NCBI GenBank assembly: GCA_023443745.1
Contig: JAEZTB010000027.1
Coordinates: 124,001-188,000, forward strand
DNA length: 64,000 bases
Direction of reading: 5' to 3'
From: Bacillota bacterium
Lineage (GTDB): Bacteria > Bacillota > Clostridia > DSM-8532
In this document: positions 1-9,012 of the stretch, one piece after another
How the letters are laid out: each line of letters begins with the position of its first letter
How positions within the stretch are numbered: the first letter of the stretch is position 1
The notes under the pieces: generated by a model
Seen by the model: only the letters and a program-made list of their open reading frames with translations
The model's database searches: none
Told to the model about the DNA's origin: nothing
Program-made: the position numbers and the translations under genes

Positions 1-1336
1 ATGCCTGTGACATGGCACCCCGCGAGATTTCCTGAATAGCATTGGCTATTTCATTGGAGACCAGCGCTACATTCTGGGAAGTTGATGAAACCGTGACAGA
101 AGATTCTGCTACCTTTTCGGATATCGTTGAGGCCTGTTCGATTAATTCTCTTGTATTGGAGATCATGACATTGATTCTATTAGTCAATACACCAAGCTCA
201 TCCTTGCGCTTGGATACGGAAGCAACAGTCATATCCCCGGATGCTGCAAGATTGGCTGTGCGAATGATATGCTGAATTGTTCGTCCCATACCATTGGCCA
301 TAAACCAGCCAATTGCAATGGCAAAAAGTCCGGCTATACCTACAAATATTCTGGTAACCTCTTGTATTTTTTTTGCATCTGCTAAAAGAATGGATTTTGG
401 AATCAGGCTAAGAAGGGTATATCCTGTTTTTCCAATTTTACTATATGCCATAAGATAGTCTGTATTGTTATAGGGAATAAAATCGTATCCATGTTCAGCT
501 TCAGCATTAATAATTTTTGTAAAAAATTCCTGTTCGATAAAAATGGAGCGATTGGCTTTAACATTGTCCTCATCGCTTAGGGCAGGAGAAATATCCCGTC
601 CGTCCGGGCTGATGAGGTGGACTTCACTTTCCTGTCCCAAATCCATTTGCTTTAGCATATCGAAGATGGCTTGCTGCTTAATGTCAATAAAAAGGATTCC
701 ATTTAGATTGCCGGATATCATGCTGGAAATGGAGCGTACTGCGCTGGCTGAATATTTCAGGTTCTTTTGATTATTTTGTTGATCTATGGCACCATGGGTC
801 CCCAGCCAATGGACCGCTCTATTGGCTTCAACTTTCTTATAGATTTCATTGTCTTTAATGGAAGACAGGTCAAAATTAATAAAACTATAATCACCTGAGG
901 AATATGTCCTTTGACCATGCCCTAGGAGAGAAATACCGGAGATGAATTTATTGTTGAACGAAATGTTATTGAGGTACTCTTGAGCAATAGTTTTATTCTT
1001 AACAATATCTTCATCAGGAGAGTCAAGGAAGCTTTGAACATTAGTATTACTAAATATTTGGAAAGATAGATCTTCAATGTTTGAAAAAAGAAGATTGAGA
1101 TAATTTCCGGTTTGCTTCATGGTCTCAGCAGTAGATTGTGTTACTTTTTTTTCAATGGCTTCCTCAGAAATTGAATAGGACAAACTCCCCAAGATAAAAA
1201 TAGGTACGGTAACGATGGCAAAAGTTATCATGAGCTTATTGCGAATGCTGTTGATTTTAGATTTCTTAATCTTTTCCCATGAGGAAGTGAAGAATTTTGG
1301 CATGAATGATTTCAACTTTTTTTTAGCAAAGATCAT
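1..1336 (-). CDS. Methyl-accepting chemotaxis protein, 5' part only
   Basis: The reading frame is open from an ATG at 1336 to the left edge of the window, so only the N-terminal 445 or so residues are present. It starts with a basic stretch and a membrane segment (about residues 35-60), then a long extracellular sensor region of dCache type, a second membrane segment (about 335-355) and a HAMP-like linker running into the start of the coiled-coil signalling domain (reading ...AIQEISRGAMSQA at the edge). This is the standard layout of a transmembrane chemoreceptor that senses an outside ligand and controls CheA. A GGAAGGG ribosome binding site precedes the ATG. The signalling tip and adaptation sites lie outside the window. 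The ligand cannot be read from the sequence. Family call is firm; a histidine kinase is unlikely because the HAMP leads into MCP-type heptads. Confidence 0.85.
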   Translation of the reverse strand, partial: MIFAKKKLKSFMPKFFTSSWEKIKKSKINSIRNKLMITFAIVTVPIFILGSLSYSISEEAIEKKVTQSTAETMKQTGNYLNLLFSNIEDLSFQIFSNTNVQSFLDSPDEDIVKNKTIAQEYLNNISFNNKFISGISLLGHGQRTYSSGDYSFINFDLSSIKDNEIYKKVEANRAVHWLGTHGAIDQQNNQKNLKYSASAVRSISSMISGNLNGILFIDIKQQAIFDMLKQMDLGQESEVHLISPDGRDISPALSDEDNVKANRSIFIEQEFFTKIINAEAEHGYDFIPYNNTDYLMAYSKIGKTGYTLLSLIPKSILLADAKKIQEVTRIFVGIAGLFAIAIGWFMANGMGRTIQHIIRTANLAASGDMTVASVSKRKDELGVLTNRINVMISNTRELIEQASTISEKVAESSVTVSSTSQNVALVSNEIANAIQEISRGAMSQA

Positions 1337-1680
1337 ATTACATACCCTTCCGTATTTTTATTTTGTTGCCATCATCATAGAATCAGCAAAGCCGCAGATT
1401 TCGCGAGTGAGAGATAAAAATGAATGTTACGTAAACGTTGTCGGTCGACAAAATAATTATATCCAACACATACAACAATGTCAACATTTTGCTTATTTTT
1501 GGTATTATTTGTTTTTAAAGTCGAAATATGCGATGCGCTCTGCACCCATAAAATCTATCTGGCAATTGAAGGGATGATCATATAAAATAGCAATATATTT
1601 TTATGCTAGCCTTCCGTGCAACACGGTATAAAGGATACGAAAGAGAGTGCACGAAGATTAAATGAAAGAAGGAGTCTCAG
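1337..1680. other. Intergenic region between chemoreceptor and HD hydrolase
   Basis: This AT-rich 344-base stretch separates two divergent genes and should hold both promoters. A short inverted repeat TTGTCG-GT-CGACAA lies at 1438-1451. I see no convincing gene; the 120-codon frame read rightward here is antisense to the chemoreceptor start and lacks coding character. Confidence 0.4.
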
Positions 1681-2232
1681 ATGGAAAATTACATTCTCAC
1701 TTTTACAAAAACAAAATTCTATCCGTTGGAGCCCAATATTGATGATATAAAAATTGAAGACATTGCTCATTCTCTATCACTTATGACTAGAGCGAACGGA
1801 CATCACAAGCATTTTTTTTCGGTTGCTCAGCACGTGATCGGCTGTTATAAGGAGGCAAAGAATCGCGGCTACTCTGAAAGAGTACAGCTTGGCTGTCTTT
1901 TGCATGATGCCAGTGAGAGCTATATATCTGATATAACAAGACCGGTAAAGCAAAACCTTCAAGAGTATTTTGTCATAGAAGCGAAGCTTCAAAAGCTTGT
2001 TTATGAGAGATTCGGCCTTGGAGATTTAACAAAGGAAGAGCAGGAGCACATCAAAGCTGTTGATGATGCGCTTCTTTATTATGAGTTTGAAACACTGATG
2101 GGTGTCACTTTATTCGATGTGCCACCCGAAAGAAACGTGCAGCATGATTTTTCCCAGAGAGACTTTGAAGCTGTTGAAAAGGAGTTCCTGAACATCTTTT
2201 ATAGACTGACGGGAAAGCACAATGATGTTTAA
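1681..2232 (+). CDS. HD-domain phosphohydrolase
   Basis: A 183-residue single-domain protein of the HD superfamily. The metal-binding set is visible: His51 (VAQH), His75-Asp76 (LLHDASE) and Asp127 (AVDDAL). The N-terminal stretch 'IEDIAHSLSLMTRANGH' matches the YfbR/5'-deoxynucleotidase-like subgroup, in which the protein usually removes phosphate from small nucleotides; the true substrate here is unknown. The start is set by GAAGGAG eight bases before the ATG. It stands alone, 118 bases before ohr, on the same strand. Confidence 0.8.
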   Translation: MENYILTFTKTKFYPLEPNIDDIKIEDIAHSLSLMTRANGHHKHFFSVAQHVIGCYKEAKNRGYSERVQLGCLLHDASESYISDITRPVKQNLQEYFVIEAKLQKLVYERFGLGDLTKEEQEHIKAVDDALLYYEFETLMGVTLFDVPPERNVQHDFSQRDFEAVEKEFLNIFYRLTGKHNDV

Positions 2233-2350
2233 TAACTATCAATCATTGGTATAAATAATATAAGATAATAATTGTTCATAAGAATAGTTCTATATGGACA
2301 TTAGAAGAGAAAACTCAGTAAAAAAATAAAACTCTCAGGAGGCGATTTAA

Positions 2351-2770
2351 ATGAATGCTTTATATAAGACGACTGCTGTTTCTACAAGAGGACGTGACGG
2401 AAAGGTTGTTGTTGAAAACAGCCCGTTAGAATTTGATATGGCTGCTCCACCGGAGCTTGGCGGTAAAAGAGAGGGAACAAACCCTGAACAACTATTTGCT
2501 GCAGGTTATTCCGCTTGTTTTGGCAGTGCGGTGCAGCATGTTATCAGAGAAAAGAAAATGCCCATCCCGACGCCCAGTGTTCAGGTTACGGTTGGCATAG
2601 ACAAAAATAGCGCAGGTGGGTTTTTCCTATCGGCTGATATTGTAGTAACGCTATCCGGCATTGATCAAGCCACAGCCGATGCTGTTGTTAAAGAGGCTCA
2701 TACTATTTGCCCCTATTCAAATGCCACAAGGGGAAACATTGAAGTGAGCGTTACGGCAAAGGTTCTGTAA
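2351..2770 (+). CDS. ohr: Organic hydroperoxide resistance protein (Ohr/OsmC family)
   Basis: The 139-residue length and sequence fit the Ohr branch of the OsmC family, cytosolic thiol peroxidases that reduce organic hydroperoxides. Both catalytic cysteines are present: Cys56 in YSACF and Cys120 in ICPYS. The N-terminal motif for the conserved Arg/Glu pair is also recognisable (GGKREGTNPEQL). AGGAGG lies nine bases before the ATG. No OhrR regulator is adjacent. Transcription should stop at the strong hairpin at 2809-2856. Confidence 0.9.
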   Translation: MNALYKTTAVSTRGRDGKVVVENSPLEFDMAAPPELGGKREGTNPEQLFAAGYSACFGSAVQHVIREKKMPIPTPSVQVTVGIDKNSAGGFFLSADIVVTLSGIDQATADAVVKEAHTICPYSNATRGNIEVSVTAKVL

Positions 2771-2808
2771 CTTCGGAAGCCTTCGTTTCCTAAAAACATT
2801 GTTATAGT

Positions 2809-2856
2809 CACATAAAAAATTGTGGGCTCGTAATTGGGCCCACAATTTTTTATGTG
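2809..2856. terminator. Bidirectional intrinsic terminator
   Basis: A perfect 19-bp stem (arms 2809-2827 and 2838-2856) with a 10-base loop; the outer stem is A/T-rich, giving a T-run after the GC core on each strand. It lies between ohr (+) and the btpA-like gene (-), which converge, so it can serve both. Confidence 0.9.
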
Positions 2857-2862
2857 GTGCAA

Positions 2863-3657
2863 TCAGATAGAATGCAGACGGCCTACGTACTCCTTTACGA
2901 TTTCTGCATCAATATTACCACCCCAATTGCCATTTTCAAAGCATCTTCCTACCAGGACGGCATCTGCATATTTCATACGGCGTTGTACGTTTTCAACATC
3001 AGTACCACCGCCCAGCACAACTGGAATATCATTGGAAATCTCCTTGATATCCTGAACCATGCGATTATTGATTTCTTCATCCTTATGATAAATTTCAACG
3101 GCATTTGCACCGACAGTCATGGCGCCACGGGCAAGGGATTGAAGATTTGCCTTGTCATAATCCCCCAGAAAATGATAGCCAGAAATCTCAGCAATCATAT
3201 CTACACTTTGAGCATTAATACTGTTACGATAGTTCATAACCTTTAAGGGATTTGCCTCTACTGTACCATAAATAGATTGAGTTGTTCCTATAAGAGCGGT
3301 ACAGCGAGTAAAATCGGCCTTGCAGGCTTTTGCAACCGCAAGAGAAGGAGTAATACAATTCCACATGAGTTGAACGCCAATCTTGAAATCTGGACCGGCC
3401 ATACGGCGTACCTCCTGAGCAATAACTGTCAAAGATGAAACCCGTACATAATCGGTATCATCTGTGGAGGGGTAAACTTTGTCTACCGACTGAATAAGAC
3501 AGCCGTCCGCACCACCTTGGATCAATGCTTTGGCGTTTTCAAGCGCTTTATCGATAGATATATCCAAATCGCCTTCTTTATAATAGGGTGTACCGGGAAA
3601 AGGCTTTAGGTGAATTAAACCAAACACCATTTTTTTACCTAATGATTCTTTAAACAT
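2863..3657 (-). CDS. BtpA/SgcQ-family TIM-barrel protein
   Basis: A 264-residue protein of the BtpA family (E. coli SgcQ, cyanobacterial BtpA), a TIM barrel of uncertain function often found in sugar or nucleoside gene clusters. Typical features are the opening 'VFGLIHLKPFPGTPYY', the internal 'GADGCLIQS', and the phosphate-binding-like C-terminal strand 'IPVVLGGGTDVENV' followed by ADAVLVG. A longer frame reaches 3720, but the ATG at 3657 has a good AGAGG site eight bases upstream. It follows the permease gene on the same strand (90 bases apart) and is divergent from the BMP importer operon, so it probably belongs to the same pathway. Which reaction it performs is not known to me. Confidence 0.8.
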   Translation of the reverse strand: MFKESLGKKMVFGLIHLKPFPGTPYYKEGDLDISIDKALENAKALIQGGADGCLIQSVDKVYPSTDDTDYVRVSSLTVIAQEVRRMAGPDFKIGVQLMWNCITPSLAVAKACKADFTRCTALIGTTQSIYGTVEANPLKVMNYRNSINAQSVDMIAEISGYHFLGDYDKANLQSLARGAMTVGANAVEIYHKDEEINNRMVQDIKEISNDIPVVLGGGTDVENVQRRMKYADAVLVGRCFENGNWGGNIDAEIVKEYVGRLHSI

Positions 3658-3747
3658 CTTTCTTACCTCTTCTTTAATAAAATATTTTTTCACTAACGCT
3701 ACTAAAATCGGAAAGCTCAAATAACAAAGCTATGGTGAAATAATCAC

Positions 3748-4749
3748 CTAAAAGCTGTAAAAGAATAGGAGAGCCAGACCTACAAAATAAAGAGAAATTC
3801 CGGAGATTAAAACAATGAGGGTTTTCTTTTTTGCACCTGCAAACTCCTTATAGTAGAAACCCCAGAAATAGGTCCAGAGGTTTGCGGTACGGCCGAAAAG
3901 AAAGGATATGGTTGCGCTGATGGCAGGCATGCAGTAGATGGAAATAAGGTTGCCGCCATAGTGACAAAGCCCGGAAATGCAGCCGAGTAAAATAGGACGC
4001 TTGCTTTCCCCAATGCAAAAAACAGTTTTCCATTGCTTAGTTACAGTAAAAGTGAGTCCTGTAATAAGAAGAACGCTGATAAAAGATCCGGTGCATAAGT
4101 AAGCGGCTGTTAAAATAGGGGGGAAACCGGCAGCTGTTCCGCTTGCAGTACCGATAGACCAGCCGTTGGTTAAGACTGCATTCAATAAGATCATTAAAAT
4201 AATGGGTAGGGTGACGGGGCTTTTCTGCTTGTTTCTTCTCAATCCCTTTGCTATAGCCCGGTCATTTTCACACATTTGAGAGGCATATGTACAAACATAG
4301 CTTGCTAAAAGAAAAATGACGGCGGTAACAATGATCATGGTAAGTGCAAAGGGCTTGTCCGGTAAGCCCTCTTTTGATATTGAGGTAAAAATCCCAAGAA
4401 GGCTTCCTACAGCGCCTGTGATTGTAGTGGCAAGCATAAGACCAATACTGTTCATAACCACCAGGTTCAAATAAATTCCTATGGACATCATTGCGCCACC
4501 TAACAGAATTACACCGACCAGATCCAGGTTGTTCATAGTTGATGCAATAATTCCCTCTTGCAAAAAGAAAGGGGATAGAATAAGTGTAACAATCCATATA
4601 AATACAAACGCAAATGTATAAAGCCAAAATATAATGCCTGAAATAGGATAATTTCGTTTTAACTTCACAACTTGCATCCAACTACCCCATAGGGCAGCTG
4701 CGAAGAGTGTAAGGATTATGGAAGTAAAGGTGGAAAAGTAAGTTGTCAT
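3748..4749 (-). CDS. DMT-superfamily permease (GRP/RhaT-like sugar transporter)
   Basis: A 333-residue integral membrane protein with about ten hydrophobic segments and the N-terminal 'AAALWGSWMQVVKL' pattern seen in the GRP/RhaT branch of the drug/metabolite transporter superfamily. These proteins move sugars or related small solutes, usually with a cation. A GGAG-type site precedes the ATG. It is the first gene of the leftward pair with btpA and shares a control region with the BMP operon. It may be a second route for the importer's substrate or an exporter of a product; the sequence does not decide. Confidence 0.65.
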   Translation of the reverse strand: MTTYFSTFTSIILTLFAAALWGSWMQVVKLKRNYPISGIIFWLYTFAFVFIWIVTLILSPFFLQEGIIASTMNNLDLVGVILLGGAMMSIGIYLNLVVMNSIGLMLATTITGAVGSLLGIFTSISKEGLPDKPFALTMIIVTAVIFLLASYVCTYASQMCENDRAIAKGLRRNKQKSPVTLPIILMILLNAVLTNGWSIGTASGTAAGFPPILTAAYLCTGSFISVLLITGLTFTVTKQWKTVFCIGESKRPILLGCISGLCHYGGNLISIYCMPAISATISFLFGRTANLWTYFWGFYYKEFAGAKKKTLIVLISGISLYFVGLALLFFYSF

Positions 4750-4833
4750 ATGATTGCTCCTTTGTGAACTTAATGTGAATACATTTGCTTTTTTCTTTGT
4801 TTTTGGATGAAAATAGCTACAATATATGCTCTA

Positions 4834-4862
4834 ATTTAACTCAAAATTGAACGTAAAGTCAA
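4834..4862 (-). promoter_or_regulatory. Predicted sigma-A promoter for the permease-btpA pair
   Basis: On the minus strand TTGACT (4862-4857) and TTAAAT (4839-4834) are 17 bases apart, about 85 bases upstream of the permease ATG. Confidence 0.6.
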
Positions 4863-4943
4863 TAGAGTGCAAAAAAATAAAAGTCAAATGGAAAAAATAT
4901 GAATTTCAAAATGTCGAAATTAGTCATATTATTAAAAAACCCA

Positions 4944-4972
4944 TTGACTATTTGACTCGGTGTTGGTAAAAT
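4944..4972 (+). promoter_or_regulatory. Predicted sigma-A promoter for the BMP operon
   Basis: TTGACT (4944-4949) and TAAAAT (4967-4972) are separated by 17 bases, 75 bases upstream of the lipoprotein start. The hexamer AGTCAA/TTGACT occurs at 4857, 4882, 4944 and 4952 in this divergent control region, two copies in each orientation, so the motif may also serve a regulator. Confidence 0.65.
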
Positions 4973-5047
4973 ACACATAACAACCAAAAAAACTTACACA
5001 AACAATTCAGAAAAAGTTCAAAAAAGTTCAAAAAAGGAGAAATGAAG

Positions 5048-6190
5048 ATGAAAAAACTACTGGCACTTGTACTGACATTAGCAATCTCTCTTTCCCTGAT
5101 TGCATGTGGTGGCAGCAAGGGCGGCCCCACAGCAGGCAGCACCACTCCTTCCCCAACCTCAAGTTCAACAACTAAAGAAGATCCTCTTCGTGTCGTTTAT
5201 TTGGGCACAAAATTAGGGGACAACTCCACCGCAGATGCAATTAATGAAGGCGCAAAAAAAGCCGCAGAAGATTTTGGGATGGAATATATTTATGTAGAAT
5301 GTCCCATTGATCCTGCCAAATTTAATGCAGCAATGGCCGAAGCAGTTGACCAGGATCCTGACATCATCATTAACGGTTCCGGTTCAGGGTTGGTTGATGT
5401 TGCTGTAGCTTCGGCACGCGACAACCCCGATATCAAGTATATAACACTTGATGCTCCTTTGGATCAACCGGATATTGAGGGTTTGAAAAACTGGGTGGGC
5501 AACATGGCTAAGCAAAACGAGTGTTCTTTCCTGGTCGGTTATCTGGCTGCAAAGATGAGCAAGACCGGTAAGATCGGTGGTATTGTCGGTGTTGAGTACC
5601 CTGTTTTGTGTGACTTCATCGTAGGTTACATAGACGGTGCAAAGGCTGCTAATCCTAACATTCAAGTTGCTGTAGGTGCCATCGGAGACTTCGTTGATCA
5701 GGCGAAAGCAAAGGAGATTGCTCTTGCTCAGTATCTTCAAGGTGCTGATATCGTTTATGCAATAGCAGGAACCGCGTCTTATGGTATTCTTGACGCTGCA
5801 AAATCTAGTGGTAAATGGGGTATCGGCGTTGACGTAGATATGGCCAAGCCTTTCGTAGGAAAAGACGATGCTCAGGCCAATGCCATCATGACATCAGCTA
5901 TCAAGGATTGGGGCTATATGGCTTACTATGCACTTGAGCGTATTTCCAAGGGCGAAGAAGTGGGCTGGGGCACAGTTGAGGTCTATGGTGTTGCTAACGG
6001 TGGTGCTACCTTTGTCCGTAATGACATTTATAAGAAGACCGTTTCGGAAGATATTCAGAAAGAGATGGAAGACCTATTCGTTAAATTTGAAAAAGGCGAA
6101 ATTAAGGCAGCCTCCTTCTTTGATGAGTCCGGCACATCTATGGATGATGCAACTTATCAGGCGCTGAAAGACTCTGTAAAAATTAAGTAA
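5048..6190 (+). CDS. BMP-family ABC transporter substrate-binding lipoprotein
   Basis: A 380-residue secreted lipoprotein: signal peptide with lipobox LIAC, then a Ser/Thr/Pro linker, then a BMP/Med (PF02608-type) two-lobed binding domain starting at RVVYLG. Known members bind nucleosides, some bind other ligands such as autoinducer-2-like or purine compounds. The frame could begin at 5042, but the AAAGGAG site is placed correctly only for the second ATG at 5048. It is first in the importer operon and is followed by a hairpin at 6230-6270. The many small-residue and aromatic contacts that define ligand choice cannot be read here. Confidence 0.88.
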   Translation: MKKLLALVLTLAISLSLIACGGSKGGPTAGSTTPSPTSSSTTKEDPLRVVYLGTKLGDNSTADAINEGAKKAAEDFGMEYIYVECPIDPAKFNAAMAEAVDQDPDIIINGSGSGLVDVAVASARDNPDIKYITLDAPLDQPDIEGLKNWVGNMAKQNECSFLVGYLAAKMSKTGKIGGIVGVEYPVLCDFIVGYIDGAKAANPNIQVAVGAIGDFVDQAKAKEIALAQYLQGADIVYAIAGTASYGILDAAKSSGKWGIGVDVDMAKPFVGKDDAQANAIMTSAIKDWGYMAYYALERISKGEEVGWGTVEVYGVANGGATFVRNDIYKKTVSEDIQKEMEDLFVKFEKGEIKAASFFDESGTSMDDATYQALKDSVKIK

Positions 6191-6229
6191 TCATTTGTCA
6201 ACATATCCGGTAATGGGGGGGGCATATTG

Positions 6230-6270
6230 ACAATGGTCAACTGGAGCCATTGACTCCGGCTGACCATTGT
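6230..6270 (+). terminator. Intercistronic hairpin after the binding-protein gene
   Basis: A 10-bp perfect stem (6230-6239 with 6261-6270) extended inward by GGAG/CTCC, followed by only a weak T-stretch. It probably acts as partial terminator or RNA 3'-end protector, giving more binding protein than ATPase. Confidence 0.55.
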
Positions 6271-6343
6271 TTATTGTGATTACAACTATTCATAGAAAGC
6301 AACACTTCCGAGAACTTTATTCAAAGAATTGGACGGTGAAACA

Positions 6344-7909
6344 ATGGCTGAACAAATATTATTAATGGATAAGATTACAAAAGTTTATTCAAATGGCTTT
6401 ATTGCAAACCATGCGATTACTTTTGACTGTCATAAAGGTGAAATTCATGCCCTTATGGGTGAAAACGGGGCAGGTAAAACCACACTAATGAAAATCTTGT
6501 TCGGTTTTGAGAACGCGACAGAAGGTAAAATTTTTATTAAGGGTAGAGAAGTGAAGTTTAAAGGTGCCTTGGATGCCATCAATCATGGTGTAGGAATGGT
6601 ACATCAACACTTTATGCTGGTTGACGAGCTTACGGTAGCGGAAAATGTAGTACTGGGAAACGAACCAACAAAGTCAGGGACTTTTTTTGATAAAGCGAAG
6701 GCTTTTGAGATAACCCGAGAGCTGGCTCAAAAATACAATTTGAAAGTAGACCCAACCGCTCTTGTAGGAGACGTCTCGGTTGCAATCAAACAGAAGATTG
6801 AAATTTTAAAGGCATTGCTTCGCGGAGCGGATATATTAGTATTGGATGAACCCACCGCTGTGCTCACCCCTCAGGAGACCCGTGAACTGTTTGTTGAGTT
6901 GAAACAATTGAGAGAATCCGGTCATACCATCATCTTTATTTCTCACAAGTTAAATGAGGTTAAGGAACTCTGCAATCGCTTTACAGTTTTGCGGCGGGGT
7001 AGAGTGATAGGCAACGGTGATGTCGCCGATTATACATCGCAGGAGCTGTCCAACATGATGGTAGGCCGCGATGTTATTTTAAACATTACCAAAGACGAAG
7101 CGAAGGTAGGGGAAGAGATTGGCCGCATCGAGCATCTTTCCTACACAAACTCTTTTGGTAAGACTCTTTTAGATGATGTTTCCTTCTCACTGCGCAGAGG
7201 CAAGATCCTGGGTGTTGCCGGCGTAGAAGGTAACGGACAGAACGAACTATGCGAGATATTAACCGGTTTACGAAAAATTACCCGCGGCGAGGTGACCATT
7301 AAAGGGAAAAATATCCGCGGCATGTCTATTAAACATTTGCGTGAGCTTGGTATCGCCAATATTTCAGAGGATCGCATGACCTTTGGCTGCTCACCGTTTT
7401 CTACCATTGCAGAAAACTTGATCTCGGATCGTTTCTATAAAAAATCCTATTCCGGAAAAGTGATGCTCAAGCACAAAGAAATTAATAAAATCGTCAGCCA
7501 ATATATCGAAGAGTTCAATATCAAGTGTAATGGCCCCGATGATCTTGTCAGAGAGCTTTCCGGTGGCAATATCCAAAAGGTGGTTGTTGCCCGAGAGTTT
7601 ACCAGCGGGGCGGATATTATCATTGCGAACCAGCCTACCCGAGGTATTGACGTGGGTGCTACAGAGTTTATCAGGGGAAAGCTGATAGAGCTGACACGCC
7701 GAAGCAACCTTTCCGTTCTTTTAGTGTCCGCTGACCTCAATGAAGTCATGGAAGTGTCAGACAGCATGATTGTAATGAGCGACGGGCGAATAGTCGCATA
7801 TTTTGAGGATGCTTCAAAAGTAACCGAAGACGAGCTTGGTGAATATATGCTGGGGTTAAAATCAATGGCTCCGGAAGAAATAGTGAGGTCACTATATGAA
7901 ATTGAATAA
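6344..7909 (+). CDS. Sugar/nucleoside-type ABC transporter double ATPase (BMP importer)
   Basis: A 521-residue protein with two fused ABC domains, the form used by RbsA- and Nup-type importers. First domain: Walker A GENGAGKT (about residue 40) and Walker B ILVLDEPTAVLT (about 165), with a degenerate signature GDVSVAIKQK. Second domain: degenerate Walker A GVEGNGQNEL, a normal signature LSGGNIQK (about 405) and altered Walker B IIIANQPTRGID. Such asymmetry is normal in this family. A TTG at 6329 extends the frame by five codons; the ATG at 6344 is preferred although its ribosome site is weak. It overlaps the next gene by 14 bases. Confidence 0.9.
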   Translation: MAEQILLMDKITKVYSNGFIANHAITFDCHKGEIHALMGENGAGKTTLMKILFGFENATEGKIFIKGREVKFKGALDAINHGVGMVHQHFMLVDELTVAENVVLGNEPTKSGTFFDKAKAFEITRELAQKYNLKVDPTALVGDVSVAIKQKIEILKALLRGADILVLDEPTAVLTPQETRELFVELKQLRESGHTIIFISHKLNEVKELCNRFTVLRRGRVIGNGDVADYTSQELSNMMVGRDVILNITKDEAKVGEEIGRIEHLSYTNSFGKTLLDDVSFSLRRGKILGVAGVEGNGQNELCEILTGLRKITRGEVTIKGKNIRGMSIKHLRELGIANISEDRMTFGCSPFSTIAENLISDRFYKKSYSGKVMLKHKEINKIVSQYIEEFNIKCNGPDDLVRELSGGNIQKVVVAREFTSGADIIIANQPTRGIDVGATEFIRGKLIELTRRSNLSVLLVSADLNEVMEVSDSMIVMSDGRIVAYFEDASKVTEDELGEYMLGLKSMAPEEIVRSLYEIE

Positions 7910-8996
7910 ATTCGTCATTAAATATTTTGATCTGATTCGTACGGTTATAGCAATTTTAATTGGTTTTATATTGTCTTTGCTTTGTATTATATTTATTAGC
8001 GATGATCCCATCCGTACCATTTCTGTTTATATGTTCAAGCCTTTTGATGGTATAAGGCGAATAGGTACCATGATTGAATATATGATTCCCGTCATGTGTA
8101 CCGGTGTAGGTATGTGCTTTATGCTTTCGGTTTCGAAGTTTAACCTGATTGGCGAAGGTGCTTTGTTTCTTGCAGCATCCTATATCACCTATGTTGCAAC
8201 ACAGCTCACTCCAAACCTCCCGCCGGTTATCTTCCCCATGTTTCTCATCATCATCGGTGCACTGGTTGGTGCATTGTGCGCGGTGGTGCCTGCAGTACTG
8301 GAGGCAAAGTGGAAGACAAATATCGTTGTGGTTACGATTATGCTTAACTATGTGTTGACCTTTGCCGGAATCTATATTCTCTACTACTGGATGCGTGATG
8401 AAAAGAAAACCTTTGTTGGCTCTGATGCAATACCACAAGCGGCAAGGTTGACTTCCTTCATCAAACGTACCTATGTTCACACGGGCCTGTTTGTTGCCAT
8501 AGGGTTGATCATCTTTGCTTACTGGTTCCTGTACAAAACAAAATTGGGATATCAAATGCGGTTGGTAGGTAAGAACTCGAACTTCGCCAAATACTCAGGT
8601 ATCAGCGTTGTTTTTGTTACTATTCTAGCACAGTGCATCGGCGGTGCCATGGCAGGCATCGGAGGGACTGTTGAAACATTGGGCAAGTATGACAGATTTA
8701 TCTGGCTTGCACAAACGGGCTACGGCTTTGACGGCATGTCTCTGGCGCTTATGGCTAAGGGTAATCCGCTGCTAATTCCTCTTGTGGCGTTCATTTTAGC
8801 GTATATACGTATTGGCGCCGATATTGTAGGCCAAACGACTGATGTACCACTTGAGTTTGTCCAGGTGATTCAGTCTATTATTATCATGCTTGTGGCAGCC
8901 GGCAGTTTCCTGTCCTCATATCGTCAAAAAGCGATTGTCAATGTGGCCAAGCAGGAAGAAATCCAAAAAGCAGTAGCCGGTACTTCTGCAAAATGA
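7896..8996 (+). CDS. BMP-type ABC transporter permease 1
   Basis: A 366-residue membrane protein with about ten hydrophobic segments, of the BPD_transp_2 class (NupP/YufP-like). Conserved 'MLSVSKFNLIGEGALFLAA' and 'GGAMAGIGGTVETLG' segments are seen. Its start lies inside the end of the ATPase gene with GAGGT just upstream, so the two are translationally coupled. It pairs with the next permease. Confidence 0.88.
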   Translation: MKLNKFVIKYFDLIRTVIAILIGFILSLLCIIFISDDPIRTISVYMFKPFDGIRRIGTMIEYMIPVMCTGVGMCFMLSVSKFNLIGEGALFLAASYITYVATQLTPNLPPVIFPMFLIIIGALVGALCAVVPAVLEAKWKTNIVVVTIMLNYVLTFAGIYILYYWMRDEKKTFVGSDAIPQAARLTSFIKRTYVHTGLFVAIGLIIFAYWFLYKTKLGYQMRLVGKNSNFAKYSGISVVFVTILAQCIGGAMAGIGGTVETLGKYDRFIWLAQTGYGFDGMSLALMAKGNPLLIPLVAFILAYIRIGADIVGQTTDVPLEFVQVIQSIIIMLVAAGSFLSSYRQKAIVNVAKQEEIQKAVAGTSAK

Positions 8997-9012
8997 AAGG
9001 AGAGGTGAACGA

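Noticed and set aside
1430..1462. Possible flagellar sigma factor promoter for the chemoreceptor
   Set aside because: A CCGACAA-like -10 exists on the minus strand but no TAAA-type -35 lies at the right distance.
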